DNA of 27,388 nucleotides, taken from Candidatus Peregrinibacteria bacterium (GTDB lineage: Bacteria > Patescibacteriota > Gracilibacteria > UM-FILTER-43-11). Each line of letters starts with the position of its first letter. Positions within the stretch are counted from its first letter, which is position 1. The stretch covers positions 1 through 27,388 of the forward strand of contig JAFGNE010000055.1 in NCBI GenBank assembly GCA_016927155.1. Reading direction: 5' to 3'. Positions 1-6,800 of this stretch are shown here, piece after piece. Under the pieces are notes generated by a model. That model was not told the DNA's origin. It was given only the letters and a program-made list of their open reading frames with translations, and did not search any database. Made by a program: the position numbers and the translations under genes.

Positions 1-780
1 AAGTGCGATATGGTGGATGATCCTGAACTTTTGGATTTGGTCGAAATGGAAATCCGCGAACTTTTGAACAAATACGAATTCCCCGGCGATAAAACGCCTA
101 TTATCCGCGGTTCCGCCCTGAAAGCTCTGGAGAACCCCTCCGGCCCCGATGCCGAACCCATTGTCAAGCTCCTTGAAACCCTGGACGAATACATCCCCGA
201 ACCCAAACGCACGCTGGATAAGCCTTTCCTCATGTCGGTTGAAGACGTGTTCTCCATCAAAGGCCGCGGCACGGTGGCCACGGGCCGTATTGAACAGGGC
301 ATCGTCAAGATCAACGATGAAGTTGAAATTGTCGGCCTGCGCGACACGCGCAAAGTTGTGGTTACCGGCGTGGAAATGTTCCGCAAGCTTCTCGACCAGG
401 GCCAGGCGGGCGATAACGTCGGTTTGCTCCTTCGCGGCATTGAGCGCGACGAAATCGAACGCGGGCAGGTTTTGGCCAAGCCCGGCTTCATCACTCCCCA
501 TACCGAATTTGAATCCGAAGTGTATGTGCTTACCAAAGAGGAAGGCGGCCGCCATACCCCTTTCTTTAAGGGCTACAAGCCCCAGTTCTACATCCGCACC
601 ACGGATGTTACCGGTGAAGCTTTCCTCCCGGAAGGCACCGAAATGGTCATGCCCGGCGACAAAGTTAAATTGAAGGTCGCCCTTGGCAAGCAAATCGCTT
701 TGGATGAAGGCACCCGTTTCGCTATCCGCGAAGGCGGCCGCACGGTCGGCGCCGGTGTTGTCACCAAGATACTCAAGTAA
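1..780 (+). CDS. tuf: Elongation factor Tu, C-terminal two thirds (5' partial)
   Basis: GTPase that delivers aminoacyl-tRNA to the ribosome. The frame is open from base 1, entering at the K-C-D of the guanine-specificity NKxD motif (about residue 136 in E. coli numbering), so 259 residues are visible and the P-loop and switch regions lie outside the window. The G5 motif SAL is at visible residues 38-40. Domain 2 (motif GRGTVATGR) and domain 3 (ending GRTVGAGVV) follow in normal order and length. It sits upstream of rpsJ, the usual str-to-S10 junction, so fusA, rpsG and rpsL probably lie further upstream. No clear terminator separates it from rpsJ. Confidence 0.98.
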   Translation, partial: KCDMVDDPELLDLVEMEIRELLNKYEFPGDKTPIIRGSALKALENPSGPDAEPIVKLLETLDEYIPEPKRTLDKPFLMSVEDVFSIKGRGTVATGRIEQGIVKINDEVEIVGLRDTRKVVVTGVEMFRKLLDQGQAGDNVGLLLRGIERDEIERGQVLAKPGFITPHTEFESEVYVLTKEEGGRHTPFFKGYKPQFYIRTTDVTGEAFLPEGTEMVMPGDKVKLKVALGKQIALDEGTRFAIREGGRTVGAGVVTKILK

Positions 781-792
781 ACTTTTTGTCTT

Positions 793-843
793 CCGTAGGC
801 GCGAGATCCTGAATCAAGTTCGGGATGACATTCGTGCCTACGG
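793..843. repeat. Long imperfect palindrome between tuf and rpsJ (REP-like)
   Basis: The outer arms CCGTAGGC (793-800) and GCCTACGG (836-843) are perfect inverted repeats. An inner stem pairs 806-813 with 819-826 around a 5-base loop, with one G-U pair. The inner core (GATCCTGAA, then GTTCGGGATGAC) resembles a dispersed extragenic palindrome I remember from several unrelated bacteria; this could not be searched here. No T-run follows, so it is not a standard terminator. It may stabilise the tuf 3' end or be a repeat-family member. Confidence 0.7.
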
Positions 844-862
844 GGGATTGTAAAGCTTATTT

Positions 863-887
863 GGACCCCTGCCTTAGAGGCAAGTCC
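863..887 (+). promoter_or_regulatory. Imperfect hairpin in the rpsJ leader
   Basis: GGAC (863-866) pairs with GTCC (884-887), and TGCC (870-873) pairs with GGCA (879-882), giving a stem with a small asymmetric interior loop. It ends 16 bases before the rpsJ ATG. It could be a leader element sensing a ribosomal protein or a degraded repeat. The sequence alone does not decide. Confidence 0.35.
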
Positions 888-903
888 CCTAACAATTCGT
901 CCC

Positions 904-1239
904 ATGGCCGACAAGAAGTCCGCTCAAACAAGCACCCAGCGTATCCGCATCTCTTTAAAAGCTTTTGATCACACGATCATAGACAAAGCCGTTAAAATGA
1001 TCATGGAAACGGCAGAACGCACGGGTGCTATCATTGCCGGGCCTATTCCGCTTCCCACAAAAATCAAGAAGTTTACCGTGAACAGCTCCACTTTCATTTC
1101 CAAAAACGCCCGCGAGCAGTTCGAAATGCGTATCCACAAAAGGCTGATCGACCTGCGCGAGACCACGCACGCCACCATCGAAGCCCTGACAGGGCTTTCG
1201 TTGCCTGCCGGTGTTGATATTGAAATAAAGATGATGTAG
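904..1239 (+). CDS. rpsJ: 30S ribosomal protein uS10
   Basis: Small-subunit head protein, also a transcription antitermination partner (NusE) in well-studied bacteria. At 111 residues it is a little longer than the usual 102-105, the excess being a polar N-terminus of about 10 residues. The conserved block REQFEMRIHKRLIDL is present. The loop before it reads NSSTFISKNA, where many bacteria have a form containing SPHV, so it is divergent there. The ATG at 904 has no upstream Shine-Dalgarno motif. The gene is followed by a terminator, so it appears cut off from rplC. Confidence 0.97.
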   Translation: MADKKSAQTSTQRIRISLKAFDHTIIDKAVKMIMETAERTGAIIAGPIPLPTKIKKFTVNSSTFISKNAREQFEMRIHKRLIDLRETTHATIEALTGLSLPAGVDIEIKMM

Positions 1240-1257
1240 ACACTGTCTAACATCCCG

Positions 1258-1289
1258 AAAGCCTTTCTATATTTAGAGAGGCTTTTTTT
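1258..1289 (+). terminator. Rho-independent terminator after rpsJ
   Basis: The stem AAAGCCTTTCT (1258-1268) pairs with AGAGAGGCTTT (1275-1285) with one G-U pair and a 6-base loop, and the right arm runs into a 7-T tract (1283-1289). It lies 18 bases after the rpsJ stop and is the clearest intrinsic terminator in the window. Confidence 0.8.
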
Positions 1290-1343
1290 ATACCCTTTTC
1301 CCCGTTATCGCGGATCTGCGTTTGGGAATATATTTTTGACTTT

Positions 1344-1389
1344 GCCCCTTTTGGGGCGCCACCCCGTTTGTGGGCACAAATGTGGTGGC
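1344..1389. repeat. Two adjacent palindromes in the rpsJ-rplC gap
   Basis: GCCCC (1344-1348) and GGGGC (1353-1357) form a perfect stem around TTTT. Directly after it, 1358-1372 pairs with 1375-1389 with one mismatch and one G-T: arms GCCACC and GGTGGC outside, TTTGTG and CACAAA inside. Both lie after the rpsJ terminator and before the rplC promoter, so they are probably not in either main transcript and may act as DNA structure or be the remains of an inserted repeat. Confidence 0.75.
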
Positions 1390-1462
1390 AAAGCTTTAAG
1401 TATAGTAGAAGAAAGTTCCCCGACAGGGGGAGAGGAATGTAGACACTTTGTCCAAAATCGCC

Positions 1463-1490
1463 TTGACTTCATTTGATTAACCTTTAAAAT
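1463..1490 (+). promoter_or_regulatory. Sigma70-type promoter for the rplC operon
   Basis: TTGACT (1463-1468), a 16-base spacer, then TAAAAT (1485-1490). The match to the housekeeping consensus is strong in both boxes. Transcription would start near 1497, giving a leader of about 70 bases before the rplC ATG. Its position just after the rpsJ terminator supports it. Confidence 0.7.
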
Positions 1491-1521
1491 AATCGGGCAA
1501 ACACAGATTTATGTTATCCGC

Positions 1522-1552
1522 GGGGTTTAGGCCATCCAGGTCAAAATACCCC
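1522..1552 (+). promoter_or_regulatory. Possible hairpin in the rplC mRNA leader
   Basis: GGGGT (1522-1526) can pair with ACCCC (1548-1552) around a 21-base loop, inside the leader predicted from the 1463-1490 promoter. Leaders of S10-type operons are often bound by an encoded ribosomal protein such as L4, but this structure is not one I recognise. Confidence 0.3.
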
Positions 1553-1569
1553 TTTAACCTCTAAAAACT

Positions 1570-2148
1570 ATGCCAGGAATTATAGGCAAAAAGTTAGGAA
1601 TGAGCCAAATCATCCAAGATGATGGCCGCGTGATCCCCGTCACCTTCGTCCGTTGTGAACCGAATACGGTTACCCAAGTGAAGACGCAGGAGAAGGATGG
1701 ATATCCGGCGATAGTCCTAGGGTTTGACGCGTATAAGAATCCTTCCAAAAATATCAAGTTCAAAACCCTGAAAGAATTCCGCGTGGAAAAGGCCGAGGAC
1801 TACAAAGTCGGACAAGCTGTCGACTTGGGTGCCCTGAAAGAGGTGAAAGAAGTCACGATTACCGGCGTTTCCAAAGGCAAGGGGTTCCAGGGGGTGGTCA
1901 AGCGCTACGGCTTTGCCGGCGGTCCCGCTTCCCACGGGTCCCACTTCCACCGCGAGCCCGGCTCCATTGGCTGCCGCGCTAAGCCCGGCCGCGTAAGAAA
2001 GGGCCGCAAGCTCCCCGGCCACATGGGCACGGATACCATCACGCTTAAAAACCGCCCTGTTATCGTCTTCGAACCGTCCAGGCATGTCCTGGGCATCAAA
2101 GGCGCCATTCCCGGGGCGAATAACGGATACGTTTACATTAAATTTTAA
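1570..2148 (+). CDS. rplC: 50S ribosomal protein uL3
   Basis: Early-assembly 23S rRNA-binding protein whose extension reaches the peptidyl transferase centre. It has 192 residues, slightly shorter than the usual 205-210. The family core is clear: GKKLGMSQ near the N-terminus, SKGKGFQGVV at 101-110, the His-rich loop around 121-130 and GRKLPGHMG at 145-153. It is the first gene after the 1463-1490 promoter. The start ATG is preceded by CTCTAAAAACT, with no Shine-Dalgarno. Confidence 0.98.
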   Translation: MPGIIGKKLGMSQIIQDDGRVIPVTFVRCEPNTVTQVKTQEKDGYPAIVLGFDAYKNPSKNIKFKTLKEFRVEKAEDYKVGQAVDLGALKEVKEVTITGVSKGKGFQGVVKRYGFAGGPASHGSHFHREPGSIGCRAKPGRVRKGRKLPGHMGTDTITLKNRPVIVFEPSRHVLGIKGAIPGANNGYVYIKF

Positions 2149-2173
2149 ATTACGAATTACAAATTACGAATTA
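2148..2173. repeat. 7-bp tandem repeat AATTACG in the rplC-rplD spacer
   Basis: AATTACG at 2148-2154, AATTACA at 2155-2161, AATTACG at 2162-2168 and partial AATTA at 2169-2173. The array begins at the last base of the rplC stop codon and nearly fills the 29-base spacer before rplD. Confidence 0.85.
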
Positions 2174-2177
2174 TCCA

Positions 2178-2807
2178 ATGAAAATAGATCTCTATCAACA
2201 GTCCGGCGAGAAGAAAGGTTCCGTGGAAGTGAACGATAAAATATTTAAGGCCCCGGTGAATGAAGAATTGATGCGCCTGGCAGTGCTCCGCCAGCTTGCA
2301 AACGCGCGCCGGGCTACCGCCCATACCAAAACCCGCGGTGAAATCCGCGGCGGCGGCAGGAAGCCGTACAAGCAAAAAGGCACAGGCCATGCCCGCCATG
2401 GCGCTTCCCGCAGTCCCATCTTCCGGCATGGCGGCACGGTTTTTGGCCCCCGCAACACGCGCAATTACGAGAAAGATATGCCATTAAAAGAGCGCCGCGC
2501 GGCCCTGTTTTCGTCTTTGTCCAAAAAAGCGTCGGAAGAAGCGGTTTTCGCGCTCGACAAATTCGAGGTGAAAACCCCCAAAACAAAGGAATTCGCCGCT
2601 TTGCTTAAAAAACTTCCCGTCAAACGTTCCCTTTTGGTGGTCGTGTCTTCGCGTGAGGCGAATTTTGAAAAGTCCTGCGCTAACTTGGACAACGTTAAAA
2701 CCATTCTTGTCGATTACCTCAATCTCCATGACCTCATGAAATACGAGAAAATCATGTTTATGGAAGAGGCGCTCAAAAAAGCTGAAACATTATTTTTAAA
2801 GAAATAA
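2178..2807 (+). CDS. rplD: 50S ribosomal protein uL4
   Basis: Binds 23S rRNA domain I and lines the exit tunnel; in E. coli it also represses the S10 operon. It has 209 residues, the usual size. The extended tunnel loop spans about residues 45-95 and holds the signature GGGRKPYKQKGTGHARHG, then HGGTVFGPR. It ends one base before rplW, so the two are probably translationally linked. Whether L4 autoregulation exists here is unknown; a possible leader hairpin is at 1522-1552. Confidence 0.98.
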   Translation: MKIDLYQQSGEKKGSVEVNDKIFKAPVNEELMRLAVLRQLANARRATAHTKTRGEIRGGGRKPYKQKGTGHARHGASRSPIFRHGGTVFGPRNTRNYEKDMPLKERRAALFSSLSKKASEEAVFALDKFEVKTPKTKEFAALLKKLPVKRSLLVVVSSREANFEKSCANLDNVKTILVDYLNLHDLMKYEKIMFMEEALKKAETLFLKK

Positions 2808-2808
2808 T

Positions 2809-3108
2809 ATGGACATCACTTACGTTTTAAAATCTCCGGTGGTCACCGAAAAAAGCGTAAAAGCCCAAACGGGCCGGAAATACACGTTTCTGGTGCATCA
2901 GGATGCCACTAAACTGGATGTTGCCCGGGCCGTCCAAAAAGCTTACGGAGTCGCTGTTGATTCCGTTAACATCGTTTCTGTCCGTAAAAAAGCCCGCGTC
3001 GCGGGCCGCGGCCGGGAAATTACCAAGCGGCACACCGGCCGCAAGGCGATTGTAACCCTCAAGACCAAGCAGTCCCTTGATTTCAATAAATTTAAAGCTT
3101 CCAAATAA
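2809..3108 (+). CDS. rplW: 50S ribosomal protein uL23
   Basis: Binds 23S rRNA at the tunnel exit and is the docking site for trigger factor and SRP in well-studied bacteria. It has 99 residues, a normal length. The N-terminal block LKSPVVTEKS and the basic loop KKARVAGRGREITKRHTGRK are typical. The start follows the rplD stop after a single base, and its TAA overlaps the rplB ATG by one base (TAATG). Confidence 0.97.
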   Translation: MDITYVLKSPVVTEKSVKAQTGRKYTFLVHQDATKLDVARAVQKAYGVAVDSVNIVSVRKKARVAGRGREITKRHTGRKAIVTLKTKQSLDFNKFKASK

Positions 3109-3944
3109 TGGCTATCAAAAAGTATAAGCCCACCACCGCGGGTCGTCGGCAGATGAGCGTCGTTAATTACAGCGAGCTCACTAAAAAGAAACCCGAAAAG
3201 CGCCTGCTTTCCTCCAAAAAGCAGAATTCAGGGCGCAATAACACGGGGCGCATTACCGTCCGCCACCGCGGCGGCGGCACCAAACGGCAATATCGCGTCA
3301 TCGACAGCAAACGTTTCGACAAGCTCAATATTTCCGGTGTGATCAAATCCCTTGAATACGATCCCAACCGCACCGCTTTTATCGCCCTTGTCTGTTACGC
3401 CGACGGCGAGAAGCGCTATATCCTTGCCCCTGTCGGCTTAAAAACCGGCGACCGCGTCATCTGCAGCGAAAAAGCCAAGGTGAAGCCGGGAAACCGCATG
3501 CAGCTTAAAAATATCCCTATCGGGTTCAGCATCCACGACGTTGAAATTTCCCCCGGCAAGGGCGGGCAGATGGTCCGCACGGCCGGTTCTTCCGGAAAGC
3601 TCACCTCACTCGATGGCCCTATGGCGCAAGTCCAGATGCCTTCCGGTTCGGTGCGTTATGTCACCAAAGAATGCTATGCCACCATCGGCGTTGTTTCCAA
3701 CCCCGACCACAGCAATGTGGTCATCGGCAAGGCCGGCCGTGTTCGCCTGATGGGCCGCCGGCCGCAGGTGCTTGGTATTGCCATGAACGCGTGCGACCAT
3801 CCCCATGGCGGCGGCGAGGGGCACAGCGCTATCGGCCTTAAACATCCCAAAACCCCCTGGGGCGCCCCCGCATTGGGCGTGAAAACCCGCAAGCGCAAGA
3901 AATGGTCCAATAACCTTATTGTAAAAAGCCGCCGGAAGAAATAG
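3108..3944 (+). CDS. rplB: 50S ribosomal protein uL2
   Basis: Essential for subunit association and peptidyl transferase assembly. It has 278 residues, normal for the family. The RNA-binding block RHRGGGTKRQYRVID is near residues 53-67, and DHPHGGGEG is at 230-238 with the conserved His (E. coli His229) at about 231. The C-terminus is strongly basic. It overlaps the rplW stop by one base, indicating translational coupling. Confidence 0.98.
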   Translation: MAIKKYKPTTAGRRQMSVVNYSELTKKKPEKRLLSSKKQNSGRNNTGRITVRHRGGGTKRQYRVIDSKRFDKLNISGVIKSLEYDPNRTAFIALVCYADGEKRYILAPVGLKTGDRVICSEKAKVKPGNRMQLKNIPIGFSIHDVEISPGKGGQMVRTAGSSGKLTSLDGPMAQVQMPSGSVRYVTKECYATIGVVSNPDHSNVVIGKAGRVRLMGRRPQVLGIAMNACDHPHGGGEGHSAIGLKHPKTPWGAPALGVKTRKRKKWSNNLIVKSRRKK

Positions 3945-3950
3945 TCCGGC

Positions 3951-3967
3951 ATTCGTAATTCGTAATT
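3951..3967. repeat. Inverted-orientation copy of the 7-bp spacer repeat
   Basis: ATT, then CGTAATT at 3954-3960 and CGTAATT at 3961-3967. This is the reverse complement of the AATTACG unit found at 2148-2173. It lies in the 33-base spacer between rplB and rpsS. Confidence 0.75.
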
Positions 3968-3977
3968 TATATAAAAC

Positions 3978-4271
3978 ATGAGCCGAAGCCTAAAAAAAGG
4001 AATTTACGTCGACCCCAAGCTCCTCAAGAAAGTCCAGATGATGGAAGCTTCCGGCGAAAAGAAAGTTATCCGGACTTGGGCGCGCCATTGTACCATTTCT
4101 CCCGAATTTGTGGGCCATACCCTTGGCGTCCATAACGGTAAAACCCATATTTCCGTTTACATTACCGAGAACATGGTCGGGCATAAACTCGGCGAATTCG
4201 CTCCCACCCGCAAATTCAAGGGGCATGGCGGTAAAATGGCCAAAACAGAGGCCGCCTCCAAATCTTCTTAA
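3978..4271 (+). CDS. rpsS: 30S ribosomal protein uS19
   Basis: Small-subunit head protein partnering S13 at the A-site finger and intersubunit bridges. It has 97 residues with the usual SRSLKKGIYVDPKLL start, the core HNGKTHISVYITENMVGHKL and GEFAPTRKFKGHGG at the end. The spacer before it contains the inverted AATTACG-type repeat, and ATATAAAAC precedes the ATG rather than a Shine-Dalgarno. Confidence 0.98.
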   Translation: MSRSLKKGIYVDPKLLKKVQMMEASGEKKVIRTWARHCTISPEFVGHTLGVHNGKTHISVYITENMVGHKLGEFAPTRKFKGHGGKMAKTEAASKSS

Positions 4272-4299
4272 ATCAAATCTAACTCTTAAAATTTAAGCC

Positions 4300-4782
4300 A
4301 TGAAAGCCGTTTTACGCAGAATCAGGATTTCCCCCGCCAAGGCTAACCTTGTGGCGGGAATGGTGACGGGCAAGACCGTAAAGGAAGCCCTGGCCATCCT
4401 TAAGTTCACCCCTAAAAAAGCGGCCCGCATCCTTTATAAGGTTGTCCATTCCGCCGCCTCGAACGCTAAAAATAATTTTGGCCAGTCTTGGGATGAGCTT
4501 GTTATCACTAAAATCCTGGTTACTAAAGGCGCCACCATGAAACGCGGTTTGTTCGTATCGCGCGGCAGGCACCATCCCATCCTTAAGCGTACGGCCCACG
4601 TTACTGTGGAAGTCGGCGTTCCCGGTACTCCTGCTCCCGTAAAATCCGTTCCGGCCAAATCGGCCCCCGCTGCCCCGAAAGCGGAGAAAAAAGCGCCTAA
4701 AGCGCCCGTTAAAAAGGCCAAAACGGAGGGCAAGGCGGAAAAACCGGTAAAAAAAGCCTCCAAAAAGCCTGCGAGCAAATAA
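4300..4782 (+). CDS. rplV: 50S ribosomal protein uL22 with long Lys/Ala/Pro tail
   Basis: Contacts all 23S rRNA domains and its beta-hairpin lines the exit tunnel. Residues 1 to about 110 form the usual L22 domain (RISPAKANLVAGMV near the start, the hairpin tip around TKGATMKRG, then RGRHHPILKRTAHVTVEV). It continues for about 50 more residues, rich in Lys, Ala and Pro, with no hydrophobic core and giving 160 residues against about 110-120. The tail is probably disordered and rRNA-binding; that is inference. The next gene, rpsC, starts 38 bases on. Confidence 0.97.
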   Translation: MKAVLRRIRISPAKANLVAGMVTGKTVKEALAILKFTPKKAARILYKVVHSAASNAKNNFGQSWDELVITKILVTKGATMKRGLFVSRGRHHPILKRTAHVTVEVGVPGTPAPVKSVPAKSAPAAPKAEKKAPKAPVKKAKTEGKAEKPVKKASKKPASK

Positions 4783-4820
4783 TTTCCAACCCCTTAACTT
4801 TTTAAATTTCCAATCTTCTT

Positions 4821-5486
4821 ATGGGACAAAAAGTCAATCCAAAGAGCTTACGCCTTGGCATCATCGGAACTTGGGATTCCAAGTGGTACGCGGACGGCAA
4901 AAATTTCGCCAAGTATCTCCATTCCGATCTGGCCATCCGGAAAGTTATCCGTGACAAATTGAAAACGGCGGGAGTGACCAAAATTGAAATCGAACGTTCC
5001 GCCAAAAAAGTGGTCTGCAATATTTATGCGGCCAAACCGGGTCTTATCATCGGCCGGCAGGGCGTGGCGATTGATGACCTTCGGGATATGCTCAGCAAAA
5101 AATTCGGCCAGAATATTGAGGTCAATATCCTGGAGCTTCCCAATCCCGACCTTTCCGCCCAACTTTTGGGGGAAATGATCGCGGAACAGATCCGGAAGCG
5201 TATTGCCTACCGCCGCGCCGCCAAAATGGCCGTCCAAAAAGCTATGGAATCCGGAGCCAAAGGAGTCAAGATTAAGGCTTCCGGCCGCCTGAACGGCGTT
5301 GAAATCGCCCGTGAAGAATATTTTAAGGAAGGCAATATCCCTTTGCACACGCTCCGCGCCGATATTGATTACGCCCACGTGAACGCCTTTACCACGTATG
5401 GCTGTATCGGCATTAAGGTATGGGTCTACAAGGGCATGGTTTTCAAAGGCAAATCAAAGGAACTTCCCCAAGCTAAAAAATCCTAA
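4821..5486 (+). CDS. rpsC: 30S ribosomal protein uS3
   Basis: Forms part of the mRNA entry channel. It has 221 residues. The N-terminus GQKVNPKSLRLG is canonical. The type II KH domain carries the GxxG loop as GRQG at about 78-81, and the C-terminal domain contains KIKASGRLNGVEIAR. The spacer before it holds the word AATTTCCAA twice, and TTCTT precedes the ATG, so there is no Shine-Dalgarno. Confidence 0.98.
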   Translation: MGQKVNPKSLRLGIIGTWDSKWYADGKNFAKYLHSDLAIRKVIRDKLKTAGVTKIEIERSAKKVVCNIYAAKPGLIIGRQGVAIDDLRDMLSKKFGQNIEVNILELPNPDLSAQLLGEMIAEQIRKRIAYRRAAKMAVQKAMESGAKGVKIKASGRLNGVEIAREEYFKEGNIPLHTLRADIDYAHVNAFTTYGCIGIKVWVYKGMVFKGKSKELPQAKKS

Positions 5487-5498
5487 ATTCATTCTGTT

Positions 5499-5912
5499 AT
5501 GTTACAGCCCCAACGAACAAAATACAGGAAATCCCACCGCGCCCGCGGAGGGTTTACCGGAATCGCCCAACGCGGCAATACCGTCAGTTTCGGCTCTTTC
5601 GGCCTTAAGGCCATGGAACCCGGCGAGCTTTCTTCCCGCCAGATAGAAGCCGCGCGCCGTGCCATGACCCGCGCCATCAAACGCGGCGGCAAAATCTGGA
5701 TCCGCATCTTCCCCCACCTTCCCCTTACCAAAAAAGCTTCCGAAGTGCCTATGGGTTCCGGCAAGGGCAGCGTGGAGTTGTATGTGGCGCGCGTAAAGCC
5801 CGGCACGGTCATTTTTGAAATGGACGGTATCCAGGAATCTATTGCCCGCGAGGCCCTGAGACTTGCCGACACCAAATTACCCATCAAGACGAAAGTTGTT
5901 GCCCGCCATTAA
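5499..5912 (+). CDS. rplP: 50S ribosomal protein uL16
   Basis: Late-assembly protein at the A-site tRNA elbow. It has 137 residues, normal. The motifs MLQPQRTKYRK, VSFGSFGLKAMEPG, RQIEAARRAMTR and GKIWIRIFP are all present. In E. coli, Arg81 just before MGKGKG is hydroxylated by RoxA/YcfD; here that position is Pro (about residue 84, in EVPMGSGKG), so this modification cannot occur at the same site. Gap to rpmC is 20 bases. Confidence 0.98.
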   Translation: MLQPQRTKYRKSHRARGGFTGIAQRGNTVSFGSFGLKAMEPGELSSRQIEAARRAMTRAIKRGGKIWIRIFPHLPLTKKASEVPMGSGKGSVELYVARVKPGTVIFEMDGIQESIAREALRLADTKLPIKTKVVARH

Positions 5913-5932
5913 TTTTTTATCCGCCATTTTTT

Positions 5933-6154
5933 ATGCTTACCATCCAGGAATTGCGTTCATCGGGCGTAAAGGAACTCATGCAGGAGCTGAAAAGCGCCCG
6001 TAACGAGGTCCTGAAAGCGCGTCTGGGCGCGCGTACCAAACACTTGAAAGACACCAGCCTGGTGGCTAAACACAAGCGCTATATCGCCCGCGTGCTTACC
6101 CTTCTTCAAGAAGCTAAAGCCGAAGAGTCACTCAAAACTTCCAAGAAACAATAA
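5933..6154 (+). CDS. rpmC: 50S ribosomal protein uL29
   Basis: Small alpha-helical hairpin protein near the tunnel exit, neighbouring L23. It has 73 residues. The ELRSSGVKELMQEL helix, the central LKARLGARTKHLKDTS turn and a second helix give the two-helix fold, with a short polar C-terminus. The leader CCGCCATTTTTT closely repeats sequence at the end of rplP. Position between rplP and rpsQ is canonical. Confidence 0.95.
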   Translation: MLTIQELRSSGVKELMQELKSARNEVLKARLGARTKHLKDTSLVAKHKRYIARVLTLLQEAKAEESLKTSKKQ

Positions 6155-6166
6155 TTTTCCACCCTT

Positions 6167-6403
6167 ATGAGAACTAAAACAGGAATCGTCGTCAGCAATA
6201 AAATGAACAAAACCATCGTGGTTTCTGTTACCCAGTATAAAACCCACCCGAAATACAGGAAGCGCTATATGATTTCCAGGAAGTTTTACGCCCACCTTGA
6301 AGACGCTTCCGCCTGCCAGCCCGGCGATACGGTTGTCATCGGTGAGACCCTGCCCCTCAGCAAGTTGAAACGGTGGAAATTTATTCGCAAGGAAAAAGTC
6401 TAG
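6167..6403 (+). CDS. rpsQ: 30S ribosomal protein uS17
   Basis: OB-fold primary 16S rRNA binder. It has 78 residues, normal. Recognised by GIVVSNKMNKTIVVSV near the N-terminus, HPKYRKRYMISRKFYAH in the middle and GDTVVIGETLPLSKLKRWKF near the end. It is spaced 12 bases from both rpmC and rplN in a tight gene run. Confidence 0.97.
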   Translation: MRTKTGIVVSNKMNKTIVVSVTQYKTHPKYRKRYMISRKFYAHLEDASACQPGDTVVIGETLPLSKLKRWKFIRKEKV

Positions 6404-6415
6404 CCCTTTATTTTT

Positions 6416-6784
6416 ATGATTCAAGTCCAAACACTCCTCACCGTCGCGGATAATACCGGTGGCAAAATAGCCCAGTGCATCAAGGTGCTCGGCGCCAGCA
6501 AAAGGCGTTATGCCCATATCGGCGATGTCATTATGGTTGCCATTAAAAACGCCGCTCCGCGCGGTGTTGTTAAGACGCACTCTGTCCAATCGGCCGTCAT
6601 CGTGCGCACCAAGCGGCTTATCCGCCGCGAAGACGGTTCTTACCTTAAATTTGACGACAATGCCGTCGTCATCATTTCTAAAGACGGCATGCCGAAAGGC
6701 ACGCGTGTTTTCGGGCCCATCGCCAGGGAACTTCGGAACCGCGGTTACCAGAAAATTGTTTCCCAGGCGCCCGAAGTCCTCTAA
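6416..6784 (+). CDS. rplN: 50S ribosomal protein uL14
   Basis: Forms intersubunit bridge B8 and is the binding site of the silencing factor RsfS in other bacteria. It has 122 residues, exactly the family length. Motifs are MIQVQTLLTVADNTGGK, GDVIMVAIKNAAPRG, VRTKRLIRREDGSYLKFDDNA and GTRVFGPIARELR. It is highly conserved compared with the neighbours. The leader CTTTATTTTT has no Shine-Dalgarno. Confidence 0.99.
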   Translation: MIQVQTLLTVADNTGGKIAQCIKVLGASKRRYAHIGDVIMVAIKNAAPRGVVKTHSVQSAVIVRTKRLIRREDGSYLKFDDNAVVIISKDGMPKGTRVFGPIARELRNRGYQKIVSQAPEVL

Positions 6785-6800
6785 TTAACTTGTTATAACC

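Larger units (their letters stand above)
1240..1569. other. 330-base gene-free gap with palindrome cluster and promoter
   Basis: Between rpsJ and rplC there is no credible gene. In order the gap holds the rpsJ terminator (1258-1289), a short GC hairpin (1344-1357), a long near-perfect palindrome (1358-1389), a third small hairpin (TCCCC 1417-1421 with GGGGA 1427-1431) and the rplC promoter (1463-1490). An 11-bp word, ATGTAGACACT, occurs at 1234-1244 (overlapping the rpsJ stop) and again at 1437-1447, bracketing the palindromes. Confidence 0.8.

Noticed and set aside
1336..1365. Second promoter beginning TTGACT at 1336-1341
   Set aside because: No -10-like box stands at the right distance; the region is GC-rich hairpin instead.
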